Positions 11,085 through 21,860 are shown, counted from the stretch's first letter. The stretch: DNA of 64,000 bases from Cordylochernes scorpioides (GCA_030710605.1 CP092876.1:67022115-67086114); one strand, 5' to 3'. A program made the numbers and translations. Notes: a model not told the origin generated them from the sequence alone.

Positions 11085-11235
11085 TTAAAGATACTACGGC
11101 CAGTAAATATTTTTTTAGAATAATTTCTAAAGCCTTGCCAAATGTTTTAATATTTATTTGCTCCTGAAAAGGACAAAGATTTTTGTCGAAACGTCGACAT
11201 AATAAAAATATTTACTATTTGAAGTATCTTTAATT
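11085..11235 (+). repeat. Penelope-like motif, copy 2
   Basis: Plus-strand order: TGCTCCTGAAAAGGACAAAG, ATTTTTGTC, GAAACGTCGACATAATAAAA, then the flank. GACAAA/TTTTGTC forms the best stem of all copies, immediately before GAAACGTC. The left side (AGATACTACGGCCAGTAAAT) mirrors the right side, so the locus is a small palindrome. Confidence 0.5.
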
Positions 11236-11799
11236 TTAAGAACTAGTTAACAGTAGTGTTAATAAAACTTTTAAAATAGTATTAATATCGTATTTGGTCA
11301 ACACACATAAATGTAGGCAAATTAATCTGGCGAAGAATGTGGTAATAAAAACTGAATTCTTTATAAATTTATTCTTTTTGTATATGCATATGTGAATATT
11401 ATAACCAATCTTTTTACCCGATATATCAATGCCTTTCTCGTGACCATTAATAACGTTAATACATGGTGTAGGTGGAGAAAATAAATCAATATTTTCTAGA
11501 AAATTTCATGTTCTAAGTATTTTACATATATAATTGATAAAATAGCGCTAAAAGTACATATAAATGGCGCGCTAATAGCTTATATGTAATTAATATATAC
11601 TCTTTCCAATATGCAAATTGAATTTTCGACAATCTATGGTTGTACTCTCAAGAATAATGTGATATGTCTTACTTATGACATATTGAAATGAATTATAGCT
11701 AAAAAGAACCTATAGAATCCCATCATAAACTTTATTAATGAAGAATGTGTGGTTTTTAAAGGTCATAACAATTCTAATTAATCACTTCCTTCACGCTTC

Positions 11800-12235
11800 T
11801 CTCTTCGCATCAAGCAATGTATTTAAATCACCGCCATAAATAACACGGCCGTTTATAAATTAAGGTCTAATGTATAGGGACTTATTTACATCCTCCGACA
11901 CTTTCAACTTCAATGCCGCCTCGTAAATGTCGAATTCATCTTGAGAGATGAATTTATGCAAATAGTAATCCTGAAGGATGGCTTGAAATACTCAATTAAG
12001 GCGGTTAATTGATCAATTTAAATTTGTACTAATTAGGAATGGGAGATGATAAGCATTCCAAGGAGAAGAAGAGAAATGGCAGACTGGAAGGTGATAAGAA
12101 AATATAGCATCGTTTTTCATCCGGCTGAGTACTTATCTGCTACTGAGTCCAAGGAATTCGATAATGGCTAACAGCCACTTGTCATGCAAATATGCAAGTA
12201 GCTTCTGTAATCGAATTCCGTGGGAATCGTAATTT
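11800..12235. promoter_or_regulatory. Single-copy island closest to the Sox exon
   Basis: Contains repeated homeobox and POU-like sites (TTTATGCAAATAG, CATGCAAATATGC), GATA-like GATAAG/TTATCT, and CAATTAAGGCGGTTAATTG, an imperfect palindrome. Lies 0.7-1.2 kb before the 3' splice site, inside the presumed Sox intron. An intronic enhancer is plausible but unproven. Confidence 0.35.
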
Positions 12236-12404
12236 TAGGAAAATCAAGATATTTCCCTATTTTATTTGAGCTTTTTAGCATTTTTACTTAAACCTTTCTC
12301 TTGTTTGATTTTATTACAATTATTATCAACTATTGCCACTGGACATAGGTCGGACCTGGATGCTGTTGTTGGGTTCTGCGCTGACTGGAGTATAGGACCT
12401 CCAT

Positions 12405-12470
12405 CTATGCTTTCTTTCTGTGGTGAATCTGTATAAGACCGGTGGTCTTAATAAAGGTGTGTGTGTATTA
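12405..12470 (+). repeat. Hairpin-tail retroposon end, copy 1
   Basis: GAATCTGTATAAGACCGGTG then GTCTTAATAAAGGTGTGTG. TAAGAC/GTCTTA forms a small hairpin directly before AATAAAG and a GT-rich tract. The same layout occurs at 18890-18940 (plus) and 39850-39915 (minus), which suggests a 3' end of a retroposed element. Confidence 0.6.
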
Positions 12471-12744
12471 ACTGTTGCCTATATATCCAGATAGAATAAA
12501 CGTGTATAGTAGATTTGATTAAGATGTTGAGAATATATATTATTGTTGTTTTCTCTACCTGAAATTTCCTTTTGTTTTTCTTCAAGAAATAACAAGTATC
12601 ATCTTATATTTTAGCGATAATGTATGATGTAAAAATTTATTTAGATTCCCCCCTGTAGATGATGGAAATATTGAATGATATTATTATTTTTTTTTAATAA
12701 AGGACGAATTTATACTATTAGTGAATTGAATATGAACAAGAATT

Positions 12745-12800
12745 GGGAAGATTTGCCTCATCATTGAACCTTCCCAGCGATTTCGACAATTCACCAGATA
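12745..12800 (-). repeat. Hairpin repeat family A, fragment
   Basis: Short minus-strand core: TGCCTCATCATTGAACCTTC then CCAGCGATTTCGACAATTCA. It matches only the central hairpin part of the family. Located about 165 bp before the Sox exon. Confidence 0.6.
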
Positions 12801-12918
12801 GCTATATAGCTGTGTTAAGGGAGAAAATAAATTTTAATTTACAGTGTTTCTGAATTCTACTGGTTCTATATTAATATAACAGTAGTGTTTATATGTCACA
12901 ATCTCTACTATTGACCAT

Positions 12919-12965
12919 ACTATGCTTCTGAACCCCCTCTAAGTTGTTGGATGGTGTGTCTGCAG
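12919..12965 (+). promoter_or_regulatory. 3' splice site and pyrimidine tract of the Sox intron
   Basis: TGCTTCTGAACCCCCTCT supplies a pyrimidine tract and GTGTGTCTGCAG ends the intron at 12965. The exon resumes at 12966 with GA, completing a glycine codon (phase 1) within the HMG box. The frame upstream of this point does not continue the HMG box, which supports an intron here. Confidence 0.85.
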
Positions 12966-14104
12966 GAAAGAAGTGGAGGAGCCTGGCTCCATCAGAACGC
13001 CAGCCCTTCGTGGAAGAGGCCGAGCGACTGCGGGTGCAGCACATGCAAGATTATCCTGATTACAAATACCGCCCACGGCGCCGCAAGAACACCAAGCGGA
13101 CGCCTAGAAAGGGGGGCCTACCCTCGCCCCCTCCCCCGAATCTTGGAGGCCATATGCCCCCTGATTGCCCTCCAGATTACTTCCCTGCTGGCTATGGAAC
13201 CTCAGGAGATTTCTACGGCATCCAGACTCCAGAATCCTCTCCTCATGGAAGTCCTTGCTCGGATGCGGCCGCTGCTCGGAGGAACGAGACAGGTGCAGCG
13301 TATCGTTGTGCCGCGGAGTACAACGCAGAGGCCTCGGCCATGGGCGGTGCTGGACTTCCCATGGAGTCGATCCGGTCCCTGCCGACGCCAGAAATGTCTC
13401 CAATGGAGCCTGACCAGGAAGGAGCCTATCCTTACACTGCCAAAGAGGGCCCCAGCGGCTCTGCCATGGATCTGTCTCGAAGCAACGGTGGCGGCCAAAC
13501 ACCAGGCGACCCTGTGAACCAACTGATTACGAGGTTTAGCGATTCCTCTTCATTTTTGAAAAATATCCGGCCGCCTTATAAAGCGGGTAGCCATCCTCAC
13601 AGTCAGGCTTCCCAACTGCGCCCGCTCATGCCAGGAAGTGCCACGTATACTCTATCCCACTCGGGCGGTTATGCCTTCTACCCGGGCAGCTTCAAGATGG
13701 AAGATCCTGACCGTCCAGCCTGCGCCATGCAGCTGAGCACAGCAGGTTACCGGGGCTATCCCACGACGTACGATGACCAGCCTCACTACTATACCACCGA
13801 GGTATACCACAGCAGCGCAGATACCCAGGAACTGGCCGAGATGGACAGCAGTGAATTCGAACAGTACCTCAAGTCAAGTCACCCTACAACGTCAGCCTAT
13901 ACACACCCGCATTTAGCTACCTCCTCTTACACCTTGGCCTTCTCGCAAGAGGCAGAGCAGAATGCAACATTCTCTACACAGAATACAGATGTGACAGGCT
14001 ATCTAGGACAAACCACCAGTGGCAGTTTGTCCCCATCCAGGCAAGAACAGGACAGCGAGAGCTTCCTAGATGTCCTGGCATCCACAAGGCAACTGATGCA
14101 TTGA
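12966..14104 (+). CDS. SoxF: SoxF-group HMG-box transcription factor, 3' terminal exon (5' partial)
   Basis: The exon encodes about 379 residues, ending QLMH and a TGA at 14102-14104. It opens with the second half of the HMG box: [20 protein letters not shown], then [20 protein letters not shown]. The RVQHMQD and YKYRPRRRK signatures are those of the Sox E/F groups. Two SoxF hallmarks follow: LPTPEMSP (about 13378-13401) and EFEQYL (about 13853-13870), the latter matching the conserved beta-catenin-contacting motif of vertebrate Sox7/17/18. The linker is rich in Pro, Ser, Tyr and Gly, as usual for Sox transactivation regions. The phase-1 intron inside the box, just after LG, agrees with my recollection of the SoxF intron position. 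A nuclear DNA-bending activator role is known for the family. The first exon is not in the 12.9 kb upstream, so the gene extends beyond the left edge. The GC-rich codon use contrasts with the surroundings; antisense frames over this exon are shadows. Confidence 0.93.
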
Positions 14105-15785
14105 CCTGAGTCCAAAGGAAATCGCGAAGAGTGCAATCCTATTCCACCAAGAAAAACAAGATCCCCCATCAACGGCTAGTCAGCGCGTAACCAAAGTATG
14201 ATGGGACCCCCTCGTATAAATATAATATATTTTATATATATGTCCTTATACACACACAAAAATATGACAATTTTTTTCATTCTTCTACTCCCGAATTAAA
14301 ACACGCTTGTAAGATATAAAATATACGGACATTATATATATTTACAATCCTCCCTTTTTACAAATATTTTTTTCACTAATATTAATTATTGTTATTATAT
14401 ATTGTTCAGACATTTGTATAAATATATTTGTATATATATAAATATTAAGAATATTGAAAAAATTAAGATATATATATATTATATATTTCATTATAATTGC
14501 TCAAAATATGAAGCTCATAGAATATAACATATACCAATGATGGAATAACCATAAACCCACCGAGCCATTGTAATTTTGTGAGAAAAAAATATTTTTGATC
14601 TTTGTGGTTCTATGGAAGAAAAAAGAATCATTCTTTAACATATCGAGTGATGTCCATTTCATTACATTTGGGTGATTTTTTTGGGATATTTAGCTATTTA
14701 CCACTTTTATATATTTATATACAAAACTTCTATATAGGTGATACTATTTTTATAAATATATTCTATATTTTTATCATACTGATATATTTAAATCTGTGAT
14801 CCTGAGCGCTCTATTTTTGAAAGACATTCCTTCCAAAGAAATGCAAATGTTTATATATATATATACATACTAAGCACGAGTTCTAAAATTTTTATATCCA
14901 TTGTGGTTTTGAATTGTTGTAGAATCCATTTGTTATCTAAAATTGATTTGAAAACAACTAAAACTAAAAAAAAAATGTGATTATAAAATGTTTAAATTTT
15001 TCATGATATCATATTTATTTGAAATTGAATAATATACGTGCATTTTATTTATTATTTTTGTTCTTTGATCTCCTTCTATATTTATGTTTTTCTATGATCA
15101 GCCAGTCTTCGTCAATAAATCTATAATTCTACATATAGTTTTCTGTAAATATATATTTGTAAAAAAAAATTGTTAAAATGTATGTTAAATCTTTTCTTAA
15201 TCGGTACACAGATACAGAAAAAAATTGTCTTTATATATACTCTTATATATTTTTTAAAATATAAATTTGATGAAAAGTCATTATTTTTATATGCTATATT
15301 AAAATTGTTGTTTAGAAAGAAACGAGGAAAAAGTTCTAAAAAAATGTTTGTTCAACAGAATTCTATGAATATTTTGGAGAAAATCATATACAAATTGGTT
15401 TTAGTATATCAATAAATAACATCTCTCCATTATCTAACTCGAAAAAAACTTGGAAGTACTTATATGAAACTGTGTTTATTAAATATTTATAACAATGCAA
15501 AAGAGAACTAAGATTGTTCCCCAAAAAAGGTTAAAAATAAAGTATCAGAGATATATTTTTATAAGAATAACAATGCACTTGACTGGCATGTCAAAGAAAA
15601 TATAAACATTCCATGACATTTTAAAGACGTTGAAACAATGTTCTATTTTACTATTACCTCTCCTCTTTCATTTGTAGTTCATGTTTAGAGTTCTAAATAT
15701 CTGTGGAATGAAAATTTGTACATAGGAGGCTTCTGCTCAAATTGTACGGTTCAAAATGCAATAAATTGTTTATTAGAATTGCTTG
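14105..15785 (+). other. Probable 3' UTR of the SoxF gene
   Basis: AT-rich sequence with many TATATA runs and no gene. AATAAA occurs at 15760-15765, followed by a GT-rich stretch (GCTTGTGTTTTCTC, about 15780), a reasonable cleavage and polyadenylation site. Earlier candidates (about 15409) exist. Frames of 65 and 81 residues in it are low-complexity and not called. Confidence 0.5.
15760..15765 (+). terminator. Candidate polyadenylation signal
   Basis: Canonical AATAAA with a downstream GT-rich element 15-30 bp away. It would give a 3' UTR of about 1.7 kb. Choice among several AATAAA sites is uncertain. Confidence 0.4.
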
Positions 15786-15954
15786 TGTTTTCTCTTCACT
15801 TCTCATAATCATCACTCAAGGATTTTTGGAAGGATACCTATAGGACAATACTCAGAATACATAACAATTAAAAAAAAAAAAACGACGAGAGATAAATAGA
15901 ATCAATTGACAATTAGACAACTCCCTTATTAAAAAAAAATAATAATGAAAAATA

Positions 15955-16135
15955 GACACTTCGGCTAGTTAAAATTTCATTTTCTTAGCGTTTCAACTAA
16001 ATTATTTTGTTTTTGTCAGGAGAAATAAAAATAAAGCATTTGGAAAGGCGTTGCCAAACGTTCTCCTGACAAATACAAAAGATTTTAGTTGAAACATTGA
16101 GAAAATGAAACTTTAACTGAAGAGGTGTCTATTTT
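15955..16135. repeat. Penelope-like motif, inverted pair (copy 3)
   Basis: The left arm (minus) and right arm (plus) each carry CTCCTGACAAA...AGTTGAAAC and end in a GTGTCTATTTTT-like flank, so the locus is a palindrome of two copies. The short spacer contains GCATTTGGAAAGGCGTTGCC. The same flanks as 8285-8380 identify one family. Confidence 0.6.
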
Positions 16136-16854
16136 TTAAAAGAAATATGAATGATGGCCAGGCAAACTCTTTAAGATAACCCCATTATTGATATACATAA
16201 GATAAAGTACTAGTACATTATAAGGCAATAACGTGGTATCTATACACAAGAAATTAAACCAATAAACACAAATGTTTATTTTTCTAACAAAACAAACCTT
16301 CCAGTGTTCCCACCACAATGAACAAAAATTCAGGATGGCTTGATTTATCAATGACGAATCCTCCTGAATAACACTATGGGAGACATCATATCTTGAATTT
16401 CATTTTTGAAAATCAAAAAAATTAATCAACAGTCATTCTTTTGATATTCTGAACGGCTATTGAGAAAAATAGACTGGGTATTCTTTTCTGGGCAGAGATC
16501 CATTCAATTTGGAATGAAAGATTACAATTTAAAAGTTTTCAGTTATATAAATGTGTGTTTTAAGTCGTTATATTGTCTATAATGAAAAAAAAAAGATTTG
16601 ATGATTAGAATTTTCTTTTGACATTCGTATCATGTTAGGAAATTCATTTTGTACAACATATTGGTCTCGCAATTCTTTAGAAAACTTTTTAATTACATAC
16701 ACAAATAAAATTATTATTATTACAACTTATTTCTTATAAATTGCAAAATGAATATTCGACTAACTTGTATTATCAGGCAGAAAACACATAATTTTATATG
16801 GTATAAGCGTCTCATCTGTATTAAAAATTCTGAACCATTTAGAGGCGAATGATT

Positions 16855-16960
16855 TTTTCAACTAAACATTTCCTTACTGCCTTTATTACAATGAGAACAA
16901 TATTGGGAGGGCCTGGTTCATCAGTGGTGAATCCTCTCAGCAGTTTGGCCAGTGTAATAT
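16855..16960 (-). repeat. Hairpin repeat family A, copy
   Basis: Minus-strand core seen on plus as TTGGGAGGGCCTGGTTCATC, AGTGGTGAATCCTCTCAGCA, GTTTGGCCAGTGTA. It abuts the mariner-type MITE beginning at 16967. Confidence 0.8.
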
Positions 16961-16966
16961 CATATA

Positions 16967-17436
16967 TAAGATTGTCCCAAAAGTTCGTGTTTTTTTTCTT
17001 AGCACGTTGTTTTTTTCTGATTAATTTGCGAATAATATTTTACGGCGAATACATAATACAATTACTCTTTACATAACACAATAAAGGAATGACAATACAT
17101 CCAGATGGCACAAGAACCTACAGGACATGTAACAACTGTCCTGGTGTGGAACTAACACCTACCCACATATTCTCATGCCCAGCAATGGCCGCAGCCTTGC
17201 AGAAAATTGACATGGACCCAGAGCAGCAGCTTTATGTACCAAAGATAGTGGAGATTGCTGCTGCTGTGATAGAGATGCATGGGGACATCTGAGGCTCTTA
17301 ATTGGACACGACAACAACAACAACTCTTTTAATAATACAAAAACATTATACATAAAACAGCTAATAATATTATGGCGAACAATATATTGGTATTTCAATT
17401 TTTTGCAAGTGTTTACGAACTTTTGGGATAACCTTG
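16967..17436. mobile_element. Mariner-type MITE family F with nested LINE tail
   Basis: TIRs TAAGATTGTCCCAAAAGTTC (left) and GAACTTTTGGGATAACCTTG (right) lie between TA dinucleotides (16965-66, 17437-38). The internal flanks match the intact copy at 46921-47158 on both sides. The middle is replaced by an unrelated LINE 3' fragment (17086-17330), so the LINE landed in the MITE. Confidence 0.8.
17086..17330 (+). pseudogene. Non-LTR retrotransposon ORF2 C-terminus with CAA tail
   Basis: The frame 17089-17292 ends in a cysteine-histidine motif CNNCPGVELTPTHIFSCPA, typical of the C-terminal knuckle of LINE ORF2 proteins, then VVEIAAAV-like sequence and stop. A short 3' region and (CAA)4 repeat follow. 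5' truncation, a hallmark of LINE insertions, removes everything else, including reverse transcriptase. Confidence 0.7.
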
Positions 17437-17839
17437 TATAATTTAACGCTAGGAGTAAGAATGTACTTAGTTTCAAGAAAAAAAGAAACCTTGCTGCCTA
17501 AATATTTCAGAAGTTTAAGCACATGTTTATGATTTTTAGCGAGATTTGAGGATATTATAATGATAAATAATAAACAAAACGGCTTCCGAGGGTGAGTTTA
17601 TTGTGGTGGTGGTGTCTTGTCCATGGAGCAGATCAGATCGGTCCGTGTACCCAGATCACAATACCGGCACCCCACTTTCAATTGAGCAACAAAATATGAT
17701 ATGAGTTTCTTGTTTTGATGAATATAAAATAAAACAAGAAATTCACCTTCGAAATCTATTCTGTCAATTATTTATATATATTGCAGAAGATTTCACACAT
17801 TTATGATTATTATAATTGAAATATGAGGTTAGAATTCAA

Positions 17840-17900
17840 GTGCTTGAAAAAGGTGACAGTGAGTGACCGACACGTTGGGAAATAAAAACTTAAACATTGT
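17840..17900 (+). repeat. Penelope-like motif, divergent copy
   Basis: GTGCTTGAAAAAGGTGACAG, TGAGTGACCGACACGTTGGG, then AAATAAAAACTTAAAC. GGTGAC/GTGACC-type complementarity precedes GACACGTTGG instead of GAAACG. Relation to the other copies rests on layout more than identity. Confidence 0.3.
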
Positions 17901-17944
17901 TTATGTATCTTTTTAAAACCAACTCCCAACCAACACAAGAGTTT

Positions 17945-18155
17945 GAAACTATTATAGACGCGTATGATTATTTAAAAAATTGAACAATATCTACTTCCCT
18001 TACTGCAATGGAAAAATTGATGGTGCCAGGCCCTCCCATTAATTATCCCATTGCAGTAAGGGCAGTAGATATTGTTTAATTTTTTAAAAAGAATCATACG
18101 CGTCTATAATAGTTTAAAATTTTCATAACAGATGGCGCGTTAATACATCACAACA
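17945..18155. repeat. Hairpin repeat family A, palindromic dimer
   Basis: Two tails in opposite orientation: AAACTATTATAGACGCGTAT at left, ATACGCGTCTATAATAGTTT at right, both leading into CTTACTGCAATG / CATTGCAGTAAG. The arms are about 75 bp with few mismatches around a 35-bp centre with one copy of CCAGGCCCTCCCATTA. The right flank has the extra AACAGATGGCGCGTTAATAC. Confidence 0.85.
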
Positions 18156-18484
18156 CAAGAATCTTGCAAAATAAATATTCAAAATTTATATTTGAAAGTA
18201 AATATTAAGACTTATAATTCTCTTTTATTCCCGATAATTTAAAACATTATTCTCAAATCTTGGTTGTAAGGTCAGTAATTGCCTCTGACACAATTTTGAC
18301 AAATTATGGTCCTAATCATTATTTGTGTTTATTTCTACACACTACTTGGAAAATTTCCTTATCAGCAAATACCGTTATAAGTGAATTTTAGTGTTTCCAT
18401 CTTTTAAATTTCTGCATTTCATACAGAATATGTATAAAATAAAATTCGACTCTAATAAATTTCTTTATAATTATAATAGAATAA

Positions 18485-18655
18485 AGCGCCATCAATGTTT
18501 AGTGAATAAAACGATTAAGCACGAATGTTTATTTTACCCACAAAACGAACTTTCTACTGTCTTTACTGCAATGAAAAAATATTAGGAGAGCCTAACTAAT
18601 CATTGGGGAACCCTCCATGCAGTTTTGCCAATTTAATTCACCAGACCGCTTTATA
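18485..18655 (-). repeat. Hairpin repeat family A, copy
   Basis: Minus orientation; ordered AAGCGCCATC (tail end), TTTCTACTGTCTTTACTGCA, AGGAGAGCCTAACTAATCAT, and AGACCGCTTTATAG. The tail-core order matches the forward copies reversed. Confidence 0.75.
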
Positions 18656-18889
18656 GAGATCAAATACATATTGGACATTTATATGTTACACTGTGAGGTG
18701 GAATATTTTTTATGGTATTTAAACCATTTACTCAATAATCTACTTCTTCACTGTGTTCTAAGCATGAAAAACGATTAATATAGTCTTTTGTACATAGATA
18801 TTCTTTCCTTTTCTTCTATTTTTCTTTTCTGAGCGTATATTCAGTTTCTTCCCCTGCTTCTCATTTCTTTTTAGATTTATTTCTAACAG

Positions 18890-18940
18890 GAGAATCGTCT
18901 GTATAAGACGGAATGTCTTAATAAAGGCGTGTGTGTGTGT
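18890..18940 (+). repeat. Hairpin-tail retroposon end, copy 2
   Basis: GAGAATCGTCTGTATAAGAC, GGAATGTCTTAATAAAGGCG, then GTGTGTGTGTG. The best copy of the TAAGAC/GTCTTA hairpin plus AATAAAGG plus GT tract. Confidence 0.65.
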
Positions 18941-19044
18941 TTATGGTATTCAAATAAATTATGAACATATAAGCTTGTCTAGAATTTATATGTAATTTTA
19001 CTGTCTTAGAAACTTATGTATATAGTTTGAATAAAAGCCATAAC

Positions 19045-19240
19045 CAAGATTCCACCTTACAGTGTCGGTTATATAAGCACAATTGTTCAATACAGTATTG
19101 GAACTCTAAAAATCGATTTTGTGTTTTAAATTGGCGAAACCGCTGGGAGGCTTCACCATTGATAAGCCAAGCACTTCTAATATTTCTTTTTCGCAGTAAG
19201 AACAATAGAAAGTCTGTTTTATTTGAAAATATATTTTTTT
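19045..19240 (+). repeat. Hairpin repeat family A, copy with 5' extension
   Basis: Besides the core (GGCGAAACCGCTGGGAGGCT, TCACCATTGATAAGCC) it has about 90 bp upstream, GATTCCACCTTACAGTGT to CAATACAGTATTGGAACTCT, shared with 57380-57580. So the full element extends farther 5' than most copies. Confidence 0.8.
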
Positions 19241-19751
19241 ATTTATAAAACGTGAGCTTCAGAGTTATTAGCTAATCTTCATACATTTTTGAAACAAATC
19301 TTACTTGAAATGAACATTTGTGTTTTGGATATCAAAGATTATTAAACCTGTACAGTGTTTTACTCTAGAGACTAGAGGTTCCATAATGTTCTAAATCCAA
19401 ACAAATGTTTTGTGTAATATTGAACAATTTATATATGGAATATTCGTTTTCGATGATGATGATGAGTATATCTTAAATCAAATATTTTATTGCTATCCTA
19501 CGATATATCGACGAAGCTGAACCCTATCTTCTAGGAGCTACAGGTCTCTAGTAACTTTCTATCCACTATTGTGAATGAGAATTTATCTTTCAAATTATAC
19601 AATTCTTTTGGTCATTTAAACAGAATTATTGATTCTTATAATTACTTGTTACAGGAAAATAACTATTATCAAATAAGAGAGACATATCATAACCCAGGTT
19701 CCTGGAGCGCAGAACGCCAACTACTCGGGGAGTCCAGCTCACTAGTATGGA

Positions 19752-20080
19752 CTAGTGTTGAGCGCTTTTACTCGCTTCCTGTTTTGATTCCTGAGTTGAA
19801 CCAGTTGCCAGAAATTTCCATGCTGAGGTTGAGTCTGGGAGGCTGGCCATAGATGTAGGATTGAGGTGGGTCAGTCCAAGCAGGATAGCTGTTTGTATCC
19901 TATGTCTCAGGAATGCTGGACAGCTGAAGAGAAGATGATCAACTGTTTGTGGCTCTTTTGAACAGTGAAGGTAGGTAGGGTCTGTTTCGGGATGCACACG
20001 TGTAATGTCTGCCAGTACATGGCCATGGCCCGTGAGGATGGAGGTGGGGGCCTCTCCATGGCGGATTTTTTGAGTGGCAG
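19752..20080 (-). pseudogene. Non-LTR retrotransposon C-terminal remnant
   Basis: Reading down the minus strand from about 20080: EAPTSILTGHG, HPETDPTYLHCSKEP, then QTVDHLLFSCPAFLRHR. LTGHG followed by C-x(n)-T-DH-x4-CP is the usual end of LINE polymerases. The first cysteine of the knuckle is replaced by Tyr. No reverse transcriptase motifs remain upstream. Confidence 0.7.
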
Positions 20081-20107
20081 CAATTGATCAAATAAAGGAT
20101 AATATAT

Positions 20108-20283
20108 TGTAGCAAAGTATTGTTTATTTTATTAACAGAGTATCATTTTTTTATGTTTATATTTTGCTACTCAGCAAACTTACCTCATTGCTTATCTTTT
20201 GTTTATCATTCATAGTTTGTTCATGCCTTAAATAAATTTCTGTGTCATCCTTAAGTTGGTATTTCCTAATTTTCCACGTGGGA
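20108..20283 (+). mobile_element. Solo LTR of the TRIM-like element
   Basis: Begins TGTAGCAAAGTAT and ends TTTCCACGTGGGA, 176 bp, flanked on both sides by ATAT (20104-20107 and 20284-20287). It is colinear with both LTRs of the element at 36178-36849. No internal region or second LTR is present, as expected after LTR-LTR recombination. Confidence 0.8.
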
Positions 20284-20510
20284 ATATAATAAGGGAGTAA
20301 ATAAAGGGTAGATAAAATGTAGGGAAATATATATAGTTGTGTATGTGTACAAATTTCTTTAGCAAGGAAGGTTTCTCCACCTTGAGAGAGTTCTCCTCCA
20401 GACAAGGTCTTCTTGAACACTCCTCAGTTCCATGCCGAGGAAGTACTAATTAGAAAGATGATGGTGTATTTTGTGATATTTATTTTTGTATATTCTTCAT
20501 GTTGTATAAA

Positions 20511-20728
20511 ACACTCTAATGGAGACAAAACTTAAGTTTTATATTTTTATGTCGCCAGTCGTCTGTTTTTTTTTTTTAAAGGAGACAGTGACGATAAGTC
20601 ACACTTGGTTATCTCGTGTGTCCTCAATAAAGGTCACTGTGTATCAAATATCTTTCAAAGTTATTGACTAAATTCCGATATGCATGCTAAAAGGTACAAC
20701 TTTATTAAGTGTTTTCCATTAGTTAACA
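20511..20728. mobile_element. Tc1-type MITE family B, copy
   Basis: TIR remnants CACTCTAATGGAGACAAAAC and TTTATTAAGTGTTTTCCATT enclose CTTGGTTATCTCGTGTGTCC and ATGCTAAAAGGTACAAC. More decayed at the ends than 9948-10160. Confidence 0.8.
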
Positions 20729-21269
20729 CATATTGTAACAGAATATTTTAATTTAAAATATTTTTACTCTCTTTTTATAATACAATTAGTCAAAATTAAA
20801 AATTTAATTACAAAAAAGAAATCTAGTTTGCCCTGCTCAATAGATTATTATAAATCACACGACGTGACTTCAATCCTTTACTGTAAATATTGGGCTTTCT
20901 TGAGATTGAGGCGAAAATAGTTTTCTTATAAAAATTATATCACTTTATGACTATCCCGTCTTCTCTACAATACAGCGTTGGATCAATCTAGTATCGAAAC
21001 AAAGCCAACCATACATGAAGTTGTAACAATGTAATTTAATTTCACAATTAGGAATGTGGCACACATAGAAACCATAATTATTCAGGTTTGTTGAGCTAGA
21101 GAGAGTTAATTATATCAAATTTAGCATCAAATAACTCACCGTTCAATAGCTAGATGGAGCTGTGATACTCTATTAGTGATGCCAGCTTGCCTCTCTTACA
21201 ACCTGCGCATATAGAGGCGATGGTTAACAAGAACTCAAACTATTTCAGCGCGATTTTATATTATAAATA

Positions 21270-21365
21270 AAGCACTTTCCTACTTTATTTATTGCGATGA
21301 TAGGAAATAGTAGGGCTTGGCTCATCGTTGGCGAACCCTCCCAGTGGTTTCGCCAATTGACTTAT
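21270..21365 (-). repeat. Hairpin repeat family A, copy
   Basis: Plus strand reads AGTAGGGCTTGGCTCATCGT, TGGCGAACCCTCCCAGTGG, TTTCGCCAATTGA, the reverse of the family core, preceded by a poorly kept CTACTTTATTTATTGCGATG. Confidence 0.75.
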
Positions 21366-21609
21366 GTTTGGCTGATATGATTGTGTCAATGTTGAATTGA
21401 CAATATTGTATATTTTTTACGCCTCGTTTTGGGTGATAAACGCATGAATGAATTTATATTATCCGCACACAAAATCATAAAGATCATGTAAAATCCATAA
21501 ATGTATGTAGAAACAAGGTTTAAAATTGTATCTTAAACATAAATCATTAGAGCGCCATATATATATGAGAATTGTAATTATTTAGAGCGATTTTTTATTA
21601 TTTGTTCCA

Positions 21610-21860
21610 TCAATTAAAACCAAATATCTACTGTATTTACTGATATGAAAAATGAATCTTTGGTTAAGGAATCTATTGAGTATATAGATATAAGCTTTGG
21701 GTTCCTTTCAAGTGATGGATATATAATAATAACAGTCCAATTCAAAATTGAAGCCTTGTGGTTGATTAAACTGATGAAACGTCTGGGAAGGTTTACCACT
21801 GATGAGTAAAACCCTTCTAATATTTTTTATAGCAATAAGAATGGTATATATAGAGATACA
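21610..21860. repeat. Hairpin repeat family A, split inverted pair
   Basis: A minus-strand tail-side fragment (ATCTACTGTATTTACTGATA) and a plus-strand core (GATTAAACTGATGAAACGTC, TGGGAAGGTTTACCACTGAT) face each other over about 120 bp. This could be a decayed version of the dimer form at 17945-18155. Confidence 0.6.

Noticed and set aside
13104-13522. Antisense and alternate-frame ORFs over the Sox exon
   Set aside because: They are shadows of a GC-rich coding exon with strong domain evidence in one frame only.
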